A DNA stretch of 64,000 nt. It comes from Lentibacillus saliphilus. GTDB taxonomy: Bacteria; Bacillota; Bacilli; Bacillales; Amphibacillaceae. Positions 57,525 through 64,000 of this stretch are shown here, piece after piece (the stretch's first letter is position 1; each line of letters opens with the position of its first letter). The notes under the pieces were generated by a model that had not been told where the DNA came from, did no database searches, and worked only from the letters and a program-made list of their open reading frames with translations. The position numbers were made by a program, and so were the translations under genes. Location: positions 310,001 to 374,000 of the forward strand of contig NZ_JABJXD010000001.1 in the NCBI RefSeq assembly GCF_019093865.1, written 5' to 3'.

Positions 57525-58682
57525 ATGGCACACTGTCCTTATTGTGGCACACATGTAATGGAAGATGAAACCTATTGCATTAAATGCGGTAAAAACCTCC
57601 CTGATGACATGGACGTACGTCTTAAACAAAAGTCTTTTGATAAATATTGGTATATACCACTGAGTTTAATCTTAGTTATACTCATTGCGATAAGCTTATC
57701 TTATGTGATTTTACAACATAAAACACAAACAGCACTGTCGTTATATGAACAAGGTGTAGCCCATATTGAAAAGGGCAGTTATGAAAAAGGACGTAACCTG
57801 TTTCAAGATGCTGTGCAATATCATCCAAATTTTAATCAAGCACAAGCCGCACTTAGCTTCACCCAGTCTGCTCTTACAATAGAGACAGACATTCAAAAAG
57901 CACATGATGCAGCTCAAGACAATGATTTTCAACGTGCACTGTCGCTTGTTAATGAAACCGAGCGACAATTAGATAATTTCAGCGGTGAAGCTGTTGCTCA
58001 ACTCATTGATTATGTATCTAAGCAAAGAGACCAAGTTAAAACGTTGCAACTCAAACATGAGCTTCAGCAAGACCCAACGATTGATGAATTAAAAATATTG
58101 TTATGGGATGCAGAAGCCATCGCCAATGAAGAAGCAGCAACTATGACAAAAGATATTCGAGAGCGGATTATTGATTTTACATTTTCGAAAGCAAGTGAAC
58201 AAATTAATAACAACCATTTCAAAGATGCGACTGTAATTGTGGAGGATGGTTTAAAGTATGCCCCTCAATCAGAGAAATTGCTCAGTTTACAAACTACGAT
58301 CGAAAAAGAGCAAACTGCATTTGAGACAATGCAACAGGAACGCATAGAGCAAGCAATCAATACAGCTGTTGAAGAACAACAAATAAATGAAAATGATGCA
58401 ATTGAGCTCGTTTCCGTTTCAGCCAAAAATGACGAGCAAGGTAATCTGCTCATTGAGGGAAAGGTTAAAAGTGTCGCAACCATCCCGATCAATTCAATAT
58501 CTGTTGAATATGCCTTGACAACCAAAAATGGAGAACAATTTTCTACACATCATGTTTATGTCTATCCTGATGTATTGTATCCGGGCGAAATAGGACAATT
58601 TGAATTCACCCACTATGACATACAAAATAAAGGCGACGATATTCGTGTGAAAGTAGACACCATTAAATGGTATACGAATTAA
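57525..58682 (+). CDS. Zinc-ribbon, TPR-like membrane protein
   Basis: 385 residues: N-terminal zinc ribbon CPYCG...CIKCGK (residues 4-23), one membrane helix (about 44-65), helical TPR-like repeats (ALSLYEQGVAHIEKGSYEKGRNLFQDAVQY near 72-101), a coiled segment, and a C-terminal beta domain (about 285-385) of FxLYD-like type. Topology suggests a cytoplasmic zinc ribbon and an external C-terminus. Function unknown. ATG 57525 follows AGGAGG. Only 18 bases separate it from the protease gene, so they form an operon. Confidence 0.8.
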   Translation: MAHCPYCGTHVMEDETYCIKCGKNLPDDMDVRLKQKSFDKYWYIPLSLILVILIAISLSYVILQHKTQTALSLYEQGVAHIEKGSYEKGRNLFQDAVQYHPNFNQAQAALSFTQSALTIETDIQKAHDAAQDNDFQRALSLVNETERQLDNFSGEAVAQLIDYVSKQRDQVKTLQLKHELQQDPTIDELKILLWDAEAIANEEAATMTKDIRERIIDFTFSKASEQINNNHFKDATVIVEDGLKYAPQSEKLLSLQTTIEKEQTAFETMQQERIEQAINTAVEEQQINENDAIELVSVSAKNDEQGNLLIEGKVKSVATIPINSISVEYALTTKNGEQFSTHHVYVYPDVLYPGEIGQFEFTHYDIQNKGDDIRVKVDTIKWYTN

Positions 58683-58700
58683 CCTGATGGAGTTGAAGCT

Positions 58701-59849
58701 ATGCTAAAAAAGCATCAAGGACCTTTTATTACAGCTATACTCATATTAGTGATAGGGCTTTTATCAATCTATTTTATATATCAAATTTGGAGCACAAAGG
58801 CGGTCGTTGTGGAACGTCCTATCGTTAATGAAATTAATGAACAAAATGACGGTCGAGATCTTACCTCTATTATTCATGAAGCAGAAAAAAATGTTATGCT
58901 CATTGAAGGTAGGAGTGACAATGAAACCATTACGGGATCCGGATTTCTATATAATGAAATGGGCGATATTGTTACCAATGCTCATGTCGTAAAACATGCT
59001 GATGTTATATACGTACGCACCGCCAATGCGAGAATATATCCAGCCGCAATTGTCGGCATTAGTGAAGAAACGGATATTGCTCTCATAAGAGTACCGCAGC
59101 TCGCAGGTCAGGTCCATTTAGAAATTGAAGAAAAGAAAGCCCAAGTTGGAGATGAAGTTATGGCTCTTGGGAGCCCGCACGGATTTCAAAACACTGTTAC
59201 ATTGGGTATCATATCCGGAACAGAACGCAACTTTACAGTAGATGGTTATGACTATCGAAATGCATATCAAATTTCTGCCCAAATTACACATGGTAATAGT
59301 GGTGGGCCATTAATTGATCGCGAATCGGGAAAAGTGATTGGAATCAACTCTGTTGGAACTGAAGACGGGACACTTGGTTTTAGTATACCGATAGATGACG
59401 TCATCCCCCAACTGAGACAATGGTCAAATGAAGCGCAAACTGATCAGCTTGATTTTGCCAGCACCGAAGATATCATTCATAAAGCTGATCCTGATCAACT
59501 TATGACAGATGCAGATTATTTACTGGAATATTTCTTTGATAGTCTCTCTATGCGTGATTACGTAGGAGCTTATACGATTCTAGGTAGTGGTATTCAGAAA
59601 AATACCTCGTATCCAGATTTTAGAAAAGACTACATGCAATTAGCTGAGCTCACATTTGATAAAGTAACAACAAAGATTATTGATGATAACCTTGTTCAAG
59701 CAACTGCTGAAGTATCCATTAACAGCAAAAAACCGAAAGAGGACGAATTAGTTAAAACGCAATATACGTACGAATTCGTTATTGGCTTTGAAAATGAACA
59801 ACTTAAAATCTTGCAGTCAAACCGCACCACTCAAAAACCTAGCGAATAA
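58701..59849 (+). CDS. Membrane-anchored S1C (HtrA-like) serine protease without PDZ domain
   Basis: 382 residues: N-terminal membrane anchor (about 9-30), trypsin-like domain with the catalytic triad visible as IVTNAHVVKH (His, about 96), ETDIALIRV (Asp, about 125) and HGNSGGPLID (Ser, about 202), then about 125 residues (from about 258) resembling an NTF2-like or helical accessory domain instead of PDZ. Likely an extracytoplasmic quality-control protease. Cotranscribed with the zinc-ribbon protein. ATG 58701 has a GATGGAG site. Confidence 0.88.
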   Translation: MLKKHQGPFITAILILVIGLLSIYFIYQIWSTKAVVVERPIVNEINEQNDGRDLTSIIHEAEKNVMLIEGRSDNETITGSGFLYNEMGDIVTNAHVVKHADVIYVRTANARIYPAAIVGISEETDIALIRVPQLAGQVHLEIEEKKAQVGDEVMALGSPHGFQNTVTLGIISGTERNFTVDGYDYRNAYQISAQITHGNSGGPLIDRESGKVIGINSVGTEDGTLGFSIPIDDVIPQLRQWSNEAQTDQLDFASTEDIIHKADPDQLMTDADYLLEYFFDSLSMRDYVGAYTILGSGIQKNTSYPDFRKDYMQLAELTFDKVTTKIIDDNLVQATAEVSINSKKPKEDELVKTQYTYEFVIGFENEQLKILQSNRTTQKPSE

Positions 59850-59859
59850 TTAAAGCATA

Positions 59860-59922
59860 AAAACAGACTAGATGATGTGTCTCCCTACTTTTGGAGTCCA
59901 TACATGCTAGTCTGTTTTTATA
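59860..59922. terminator. Bidirectional terminator with large loop
   Basis: AAAAACAGACTAG and CTAGTCTGTTTTT form a 13-bp stem with a 37-base loop containing a smaller CTCC/GGAG pairing, between convergent genes. Confidence 0.8.
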
Positions 59923-59930
59923 GATATACT

Positions 59931-61916
59931 TTAATGTGATTGACTTAATGTAGCAGTATCGAATAGGTTGCTAATATCTTTTGGTGGCAGCGGTTTACTG
60001 AAATAAAAGCCTTGCATTTCATCGCATTTTTCTTTTTCGAGAAAACTCAACTGTTCACTCGTTTCAACACCTTCAGCAATCACTTTCATATTTAAAGAAT
60101 GTGACATATGAATAATTGACTTCACAATTGCCTTGTTTTGTTCCTGTTTACCATTTATAAACATTTTATCAATTTTTAATTTCGTAATTGGAAAGAGGCT
60201 CAAATATTTTAAAGATGAATAACCCGTACCAAAATCATCTATTGAAACGTGCACTCCTAGCTCACGTAAACGTTTCATTGTGTCAAGTATATAAGATTCA
60301 TGACTCATTGCCATACTTTCCGTAATCTCTAGTTCTAGATATTGTGCCTCTAGTCCAGTAGTAGTAAGTACGCGTTCAATTTTTTCGACAAGGTCTTTTT
60401 GGTGAAATTGTCTTGCAGATAAGTTTACACTCACAATAACTGGTTTATACCCTTCATCCTGCCATTGCTTATTCTGTCGACATGCCTCCGCAATCACCCA
60501 ATCTCCAATTTGAATAATTAAACCCGTTTTTTCCGCTAATGGTATAAATTCTCCTGGAGAAACCATCCCTCTAACTGGATGCTCCCACCTCAATAACGCC
60601 TCCATACCAATAATATGTCCAGAACGTAAGCTTTTCTGTGGTTGATAATGTAATCTGAATTGATGCTCTCGTAATGCCTTACGCATTTCATTTTCCATCG
60701 TCAGCATCGTTTTGAAATTCTCTGATATGGAAGAATCGAATAAATTGTAATGATTTCTATGTTTCTCTTTTATAACGTACATCGCAGAATCCGCGTGCTT
60801 GATTAAATCGGTTGCCGTTTGCCCATTTTGAGGGTATAAACTAATTCCAATACTTAGTGTTATGTAAATGTCGTAGCCTCTAATATTAATCGGCTTTTCA
60901 AATTCCTTAATGATGGCCTCTGCAAAGTCTGAAACGCCCTTAACATTGTCAACTTGACGTTGCATAAGTAGAAATTCATCCCCACCCATTCTTGCAATAA
61001 ATCGTCCCTCTTGTAAAAGCGTTTTTAATCGGTTGCCACAAGCGCGAAGCAGTTCATCACCAAAAGCATAGCCATGTGTGTCGTTAATTTCTTTAAAATA
61101 ATCAAGATCAATGAAATAAATGGCAATGATTTCTCCAGTCTTCTCTGCTTCTTCAATTGTTTGTTTTAAAACTTCAATAAAAAAATTCCGATTTGGCATA
61201 TCTGTTAGTTCATCATAATATGCCATATATTCGATCTGCTTCTCATTTGCTACTTGCTCACTGATATCCTTAATTAAAGCAATCCTTGTTGATTGTCCAT
61301 TTTGCCCATTAATGTACGTTTTCTCATTCAGCTTAGCATAAAATGTTGTACCATCTTTTTTTACACCAATCAAATCACACGTGCCAATTTTATGGGCATT
61401 TGATAACGGATTACTTTGAACAGGTGCACACCTATTCTGTACCAACTCAGATAAGTCCATCATTTTAAGTTCTTTCAATGAATAGCCGAACATATGAACA
61501 AAGGTTTCATCCGCATCAATAATTTGTGTGTTATTTAATACCACCATTCCTTCAATATGCGTTCGATCCAATTCACTTATATAGGCCTTTACTTCTGCTT
61601 TTCGTTCTTGTAGCGACAATTCATTTATGATTATGCAATATGTATGGGCATCGATTTGTACCGATTTAACATCTAAAATTTTATCTGGTTGCGTATATAA
61701 ATTTAAAAGTGTATGTGTATCAAGATGTTGCTTGATCATATCAAAATTTATAAATGACGTAATTGATTGATTATCCCACTCTTTTAAATCAAGAAGTGCT
61801 AAAGCAGCACAATTTCCACCAATGATGAGACCGTCAGCGTTCACAAATGCGATAGGTTCCTTCAATCGATTTAATATGTGTTTGTGTATTGGCAAATCGA
61901 TTTTCTTCGGCGTCAT
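59931..61916 (-). CDS. PAS-GGDEF-EAL cyclic-di-GMP signalling protein
   Basis: 661 residues, soluble: two PAS-like domains (about 10-120 and 125-230), GGDEF domain (about 235-395; intact MGGDEF near 320) and EAL domain (about 405-650; EALLRWEHP, EITES, IDDFGTGYSSL, KIDKMF, EGVET). Both catalytic signatures are intact, so it could make or degrade c-di-GMP. The inhibitory RxxD I-site five residues before GGDEF is missing. Similar architecture to YkoW (DgcW) of B. subtilis. Starts 18 bases after the KtrD-like gene. Confidence 0.92.
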   Translation of the reverse strand: MTPKKIDLPIHKHILNRLKEPIAFVNADGLIIGGNCAALALLDLKEWDNQSITSFINFDMIKQHLDTHTLLNLYTQPDKILDVKSVQIDAHTYCIIINELSLQERKAEVKAYISELDRTHIEGMVVLNNTQIIDADETFVHMFGYSLKELKMMDLSELVQNRCAPVQSNPLSNAHKIGTCDLIGVKKDGTTFYAKLNEKTYINGQNGQSTRIALIKDISEQVANEKQIEYMAYYDELTDMPNRNFFIEVLKQTIEEAEKTGEIIAIYFIDLDYFKEINDTHGYAFGDELLRACGNRLKTLLQEGRFIARMGGDEFLLMQRQVDNVKGVSDFAEAIIKEFEKPINIRGYDIYITLSIGISLYPQNGQTATDLIKHADSAMYVIKEKHRNHYNLFDSSISENFKTMLTMENEMRKALREHQFRLHYQPQKSLRSGHIIGMEALLRWEHPVRGMVSPGEFIPLAEKTGLIIQIGDWVIAEACRQNKQWQDEGYKPVIVSVNLSARQFHQKDLVEKIERVLTTTGLEAQYLELEITESMAMSHESYILDTMKRLRELGVHVSIDDFGTGYSSLKYLSLFPITKLKIDKMFINGKQEQNKAIVKSIIHMSHSLNMKVIAEGVETSEQLSFLEKEKCDEMQGFYFSKPLPPKDISNLFDTATLSQSH

Positions 61917-61934
61917 GACCTACACTCCCAACAT

Positions 61935-63299
61935 TTATCCTATTATGATTTTTTCTTTAGGGTACCGGTAATTGCCTTGTTTCTTATGATTCTTAAATGT
62001 AAATAAAAACGTAATGATTCCGATTCTACCAATAAACATGAGAATCATTAAAACGACTTTACTGTAGGACGTTAAATCACTCGTTATCCCAAGAGATAAA
62101 CCAACTGTTCCGAATGCAGATGTCACCTCAAATAAAATCTCTATGATGGAAAAAGGCTCAACGATAGAGATTGACATGAGTGACACGAACACAAAGACCA
62201 AGGCTACAAGTAACACTGTAACAGCTTTGAGCAAATCTTCTTGATAAACTTCCCGTTTAAATAGTTTAATACTCTGTCCACTTCTTACATACGTAATAAT
62301 AAAAATTACAACAAGGGCAAAGGTGGTGGTGCGAATTCCGCCTCCCGTACTACTTGGCGAAGCCCCTATAAACATCAAAAATGACATAAACAAATGATTT
62401 TGTTCTGTTAAAAGACTAACGTCCATAGTAGACAAACCAGCACTTCGCGTTGTAATGGATTGAAATAATGCATAAAAAAACGATTCATGCCATGAGCGTC
62501 CTGCAAAAAAATGCTTCATATCTAATAAATAAATAATGATTCCACCAACAACAATTAAAATAAAGAATGTCGCTGTCGTTAATTTCGTAAACAAACTAAA
62601 ACGAATAAATTTACGTTCATCTTTTTTTGCAAATAAATAGTCTTTAACCTCAATTAATACGGGAAAACCGATTGCACCAAAAATAATGAGCAGCATATTA
62701 ACAAATTGAACAAAATAATCATCTTTAAAAGGCATAAGTGATGACCCCGTAATGTCAAAACCACCATTTGAAATTGCACTTATCGTCCCAAAAAAACCGT
62801 GCAAATATGCGTCACTCGGGGGAAAGTATTGCAAATAATAGGTACCTAGAATTAAAAAACCAGCACATTCAATAATACCTAAAACAATGAATAATTGTTT
62901 AATCAGCATAACCATACCTGAAAAGCGTGTTTGATTCTGATCTGTCATAATAAGGCGCCGTTCTTTCAGACCTATTTTTTTACCTAAAATAAGCCAAATA
63001 AACGTGCCCATCGCCATGACACCTACTGCACCTAGCTGTAAAACAAAAGCAAGAATAAAAATACCTGCTGTACTAAATGTGTCAACCGTTGAAACCGTCG
63101 TAAGGCCAGTTACACTGATGGCACTCACAGCTGTAAATAATACGTCAATAAAAGGGACTTCAACACCCTCTTGATAAGCAATCGGTAGAGACAATAGAGC
63201 CGTAGATACAACAACAGCAAACATATAAAAGACTATAATCATTTGAAAGGCTGACAATGTCCTTATCTTGCGCAGGACCGGATGGCCAAAAAACATCAT
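61935..63299 (-). CDS. Potassium uptake membrane subunit, KtrB/KtrD type
   Basis: A 454-residue TrkH/KtrB-family channel with four M1-P-M2 repeats. Selectivity filter segments: SVTGLTTV (about 71-78), SNGGFD, TTRSAGLST and FGTVGLSLG. Works with an RCK subunit such as KtrC (44891) in low- to medium-affinity potassium uptake. ATG 63299 has AAGGAG seven bases upstream; the frame to 63329 is an in-frame extension. Length and partner make KtrD the likelier orthologue, but KtrB is possible. Confidence 0.9.
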   Translation of the reverse strand: MMFFGHPVLRKIRTLSAFQMIIVFYMFAVVVSTALLSLPIAYQEGVEVPFIDVLFTAVSAISVTGLTTVSTVDTFSTAGIFILAFVLQLGAVGVMAMGTFIWLILGKKIGLKERRLIMTDQNQTRFSGMVMLIKQLFIVLGIIECAGFLILGTYYLQYFPPSDAYLHGFFGTISAISNGGFDITGSSLMPFKDDYFVQFVNMLLIIFGAIGFPVLIEVKDYLFAKKDERKFIRFSLFTKLTTATFFILIVVGGIIIYLLDMKHFFAGRSWHESFFYALFQSITTRSAGLSTMDVSLLTEQNHLFMSFLMFIGASPSSTGGGIRTTTFALVVIFIITYVRSGQSIKLFKREVYQEDLLKAVTVLLVALVFVFVSLMSISIVEPFSIIEILFEVTSAFGTVGLSLGITSDLTSYSKVVLMILMFIGRIGIITFLFTFKNHKKQGNYRYPKEKIIIG

Positions 63300-63382
63300 G
63301 CGACGACTCCTTACAGCAAACAACTTCATATAAAAGCTTTGCTACTAAATATATCGAACGAAATGGTTCATTTGTTAATATC

Positions 63383-63391
63383 ATTATAACA
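63383..63391 (-). promoter_or_regulatory. Extended -10 promoter of the KtrD-like gene
   Basis: TGTTATAAT on the minus strand is a perfect extended -10 element (TGnTATAAT); no good -35 is seen at 17 bases. The start would be near 63376, about 75 bases before ATG 63299. I see no ydaO-type (c-di-AMP) riboswitch-like structure in the short leader. The rest of 63392-63560 shows nothing I can support. Confidence 0.55.
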
Positions 63392-63558
63392 GGCTGTGTT
63401 AATTAATGCCTGTATTTTCGACAATTTACTTCTTTAGACAACTAGCTGCTACGTTATGCTTATATCTTATAAATAACGTGATCATTTTTTAAAAATATGG
63501 TTTCTCAATACGTCAAATGACAATGTATACATAACTAACTTTCGATTATGACGTTAAA

Positions 63559-63594
63559 CCAAAAAAGTCACTTGCAATTCAAGTGACTTTTTCG
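63559..63594 (-). terminator. Terminator after the YwpF-like gene
   Basis: AAAAAGTCACTTG and CAAGTGACTTTTT form a 13-bp stem with a four- to five-base loop, downstream of the stop at 63621. Confidence 0.85.
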
Positions 63595-63620
63595 TTGTAT
63601 TAATAATACGCTCATCATAT

Positions 63621-64000
63621 TTATAAGGATTGTTTAATTTTTTCGAGGAGTATGTCCCCTTGATAGCCTGCATCAATAAGTGCTTTGAGATGTTGTTCAA
63701 CCGATTGTTTTCTTTGATCTATAATCGTACCCATGAATAAGACGTTCATATGATCACTAATGTCATTAACACCAATAATAGATGTGATAAAGGTAGCTGG
63801 TGGATTCGTAACATTTGTAATGCGTACTTCTATCATAAGATCTTCACCAGTCGTTTGTAGTCGTTTAAATAATTCACGATAAGCTCTTGTCGTATAGGCC
63901 TCAATGACCCAGCGGTTTTCTTCATCTTCTCGATTAATGATCAAACCATCCATAAAATCAATTTCATGGTGTACAAAGGCATCGCCGTCCGTTTCCATCA
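63621..64000 (-). CDS. YwpF-like family protein (partial, 5' end beyond window)
   Basis: At least 125 residues open to the right edge; an ATG at 63998 exists but the true start probably lies outside. The core MDGLIINREDEENRWVIEAY, followed by a segment with VRITNVTNPPATFITSI, resembles the YwpF-like family of B. subtilis (about 135 residues), whose function is unknown. The identification rests on remembered motif similarity. Confidence 0.5.
   Translation of the reverse strand, partial: METDGDAFVHHEIDFMDGLIINREDEENRWVIEAYTTRAYRELFKRLQTTGEDLMIEVRITNVTNPPATFITSIIGVNDISDHMNVLFMGTIIDQRKQSVEQHLKALIDAGYQGDILLEKIKQSL

Noticed and set aside
63300-63620. c-di-AMP (ydaO) riboswitch upstream of the KtrD-like gene
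   Set aside because: The leader from the predicted promoter is only about 75 bases and shows no such fold.

Overview
The window is a stretch of core chromosome from a low-GC, endospore-forming Bacillaceae bacterium. The gene set and order (bshC-ylbP-gerR-rpmF-ylbN-ylbM-ylbL-ylbJ-coaD-rsmD-ylbG-ylbF-ylbE-ylbD-ylbA, ctaG-F-E-D-C-B/ctaA, pycA, ftsW-ylaN, ylaL/J/I/H/F, suhB-yktB-yktA, SR1, pdhDCBA, ykyA, def, rpoY-rnjA, ktrC, ykuV/U/T, darB, ykuE, ykyB) follow the Bacillus subtilis yku-ykt-yla-cta-ylb region. Members missing from that order, added BCCT and KtrD-type genes and the intergenic repeats suggest a halotolerant relative (Oceanobacillus/Virgibacillus/Lentibacillus type); that placement is inference. 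I see no tRNA, rRNA, CRISPR array, phage or insertion sequence.

Layout. 1-13.6 kb: bacillithiol synthesis (bshC, cut by the window edge), YlbP acetyltransferase, repeat copy A, the sporulation regulator gerR, a crotonase-family enzyme, rpmF with its DUF177 partner, tmcAL, the Lon-like protease YlbL, sporulation protein YlbJ, coaD-rsmD, and the ylbG-F-E-D cluster in which ylbF (ricF) is frameshifted. 13.6-25.9 kb: complete caa3 oxidase locus (ctaG, ctaFEDC, ctaB, divergent ctaA) with ResD-like boxes between ctaB and ctaA, then pycA overlapping ftsW. 26-32.6 kb: small yla genes (typA, ylaK and ylaM are absent from their usual places), suhB, yktB, yktA and a nitronate-monooxygenase-like enzyme. 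32.7-33 kb: the dual-function RNA SR1 encoding the 35-residue peptide SR1P, with a perfect match to the CcpN operator at its promoter.

33-45.6 kb: a polysaccharide-deacetylase lipoprotein, a BCCT osmolyte transporter, the pdhABCD operon with a strong promoter and an upstream 26-bp palindrome, YkyA lipoprotein, peptide deformylase, a possible 31-residue amphipathic peptide, rpoY-rnjA and ktrC. 45.7-54.8 kb: a heterodimeric ABC exporter with one degenerate ATP site, the YkuV/YkuU thiol system, MscS-type YkuT, the c-di-AMP receptor DarB, a CzrA/CzcD metal-efflux operon with visible operator, repeat copy B and the Tat-type phosphoesterase YkuE. 54.9-64 kb: YkyB, small regulators (FbpB-like, Spo0E-like), signal peptidase I, a 27-residue membrane peptide, a zinc-ribbon/TPR membrane protein paired with an S1C protease, a PAS-GGDEF-EAL protein, a KtrB/KtrD potassium channel and a partial YwpF-like gene.

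Themes that link genes: aerobic respiration and pyruvate metabolism (cta, pdh, pycA, SR1/CcpN), potassium and c-di-AMP control (ktrC, ktrD-like, darB, pycA), RNA turnover (rnjA, rpoY, broken ricF) and sporulation. The least ordinary items are the frameshifted ricF, the composite structured repeat at 2166-2563, the palindrome upstream of pdhA and two unannotated small peptides. Most of the window is conserved housekeeping sequence, and I found no convincing new multigene system.
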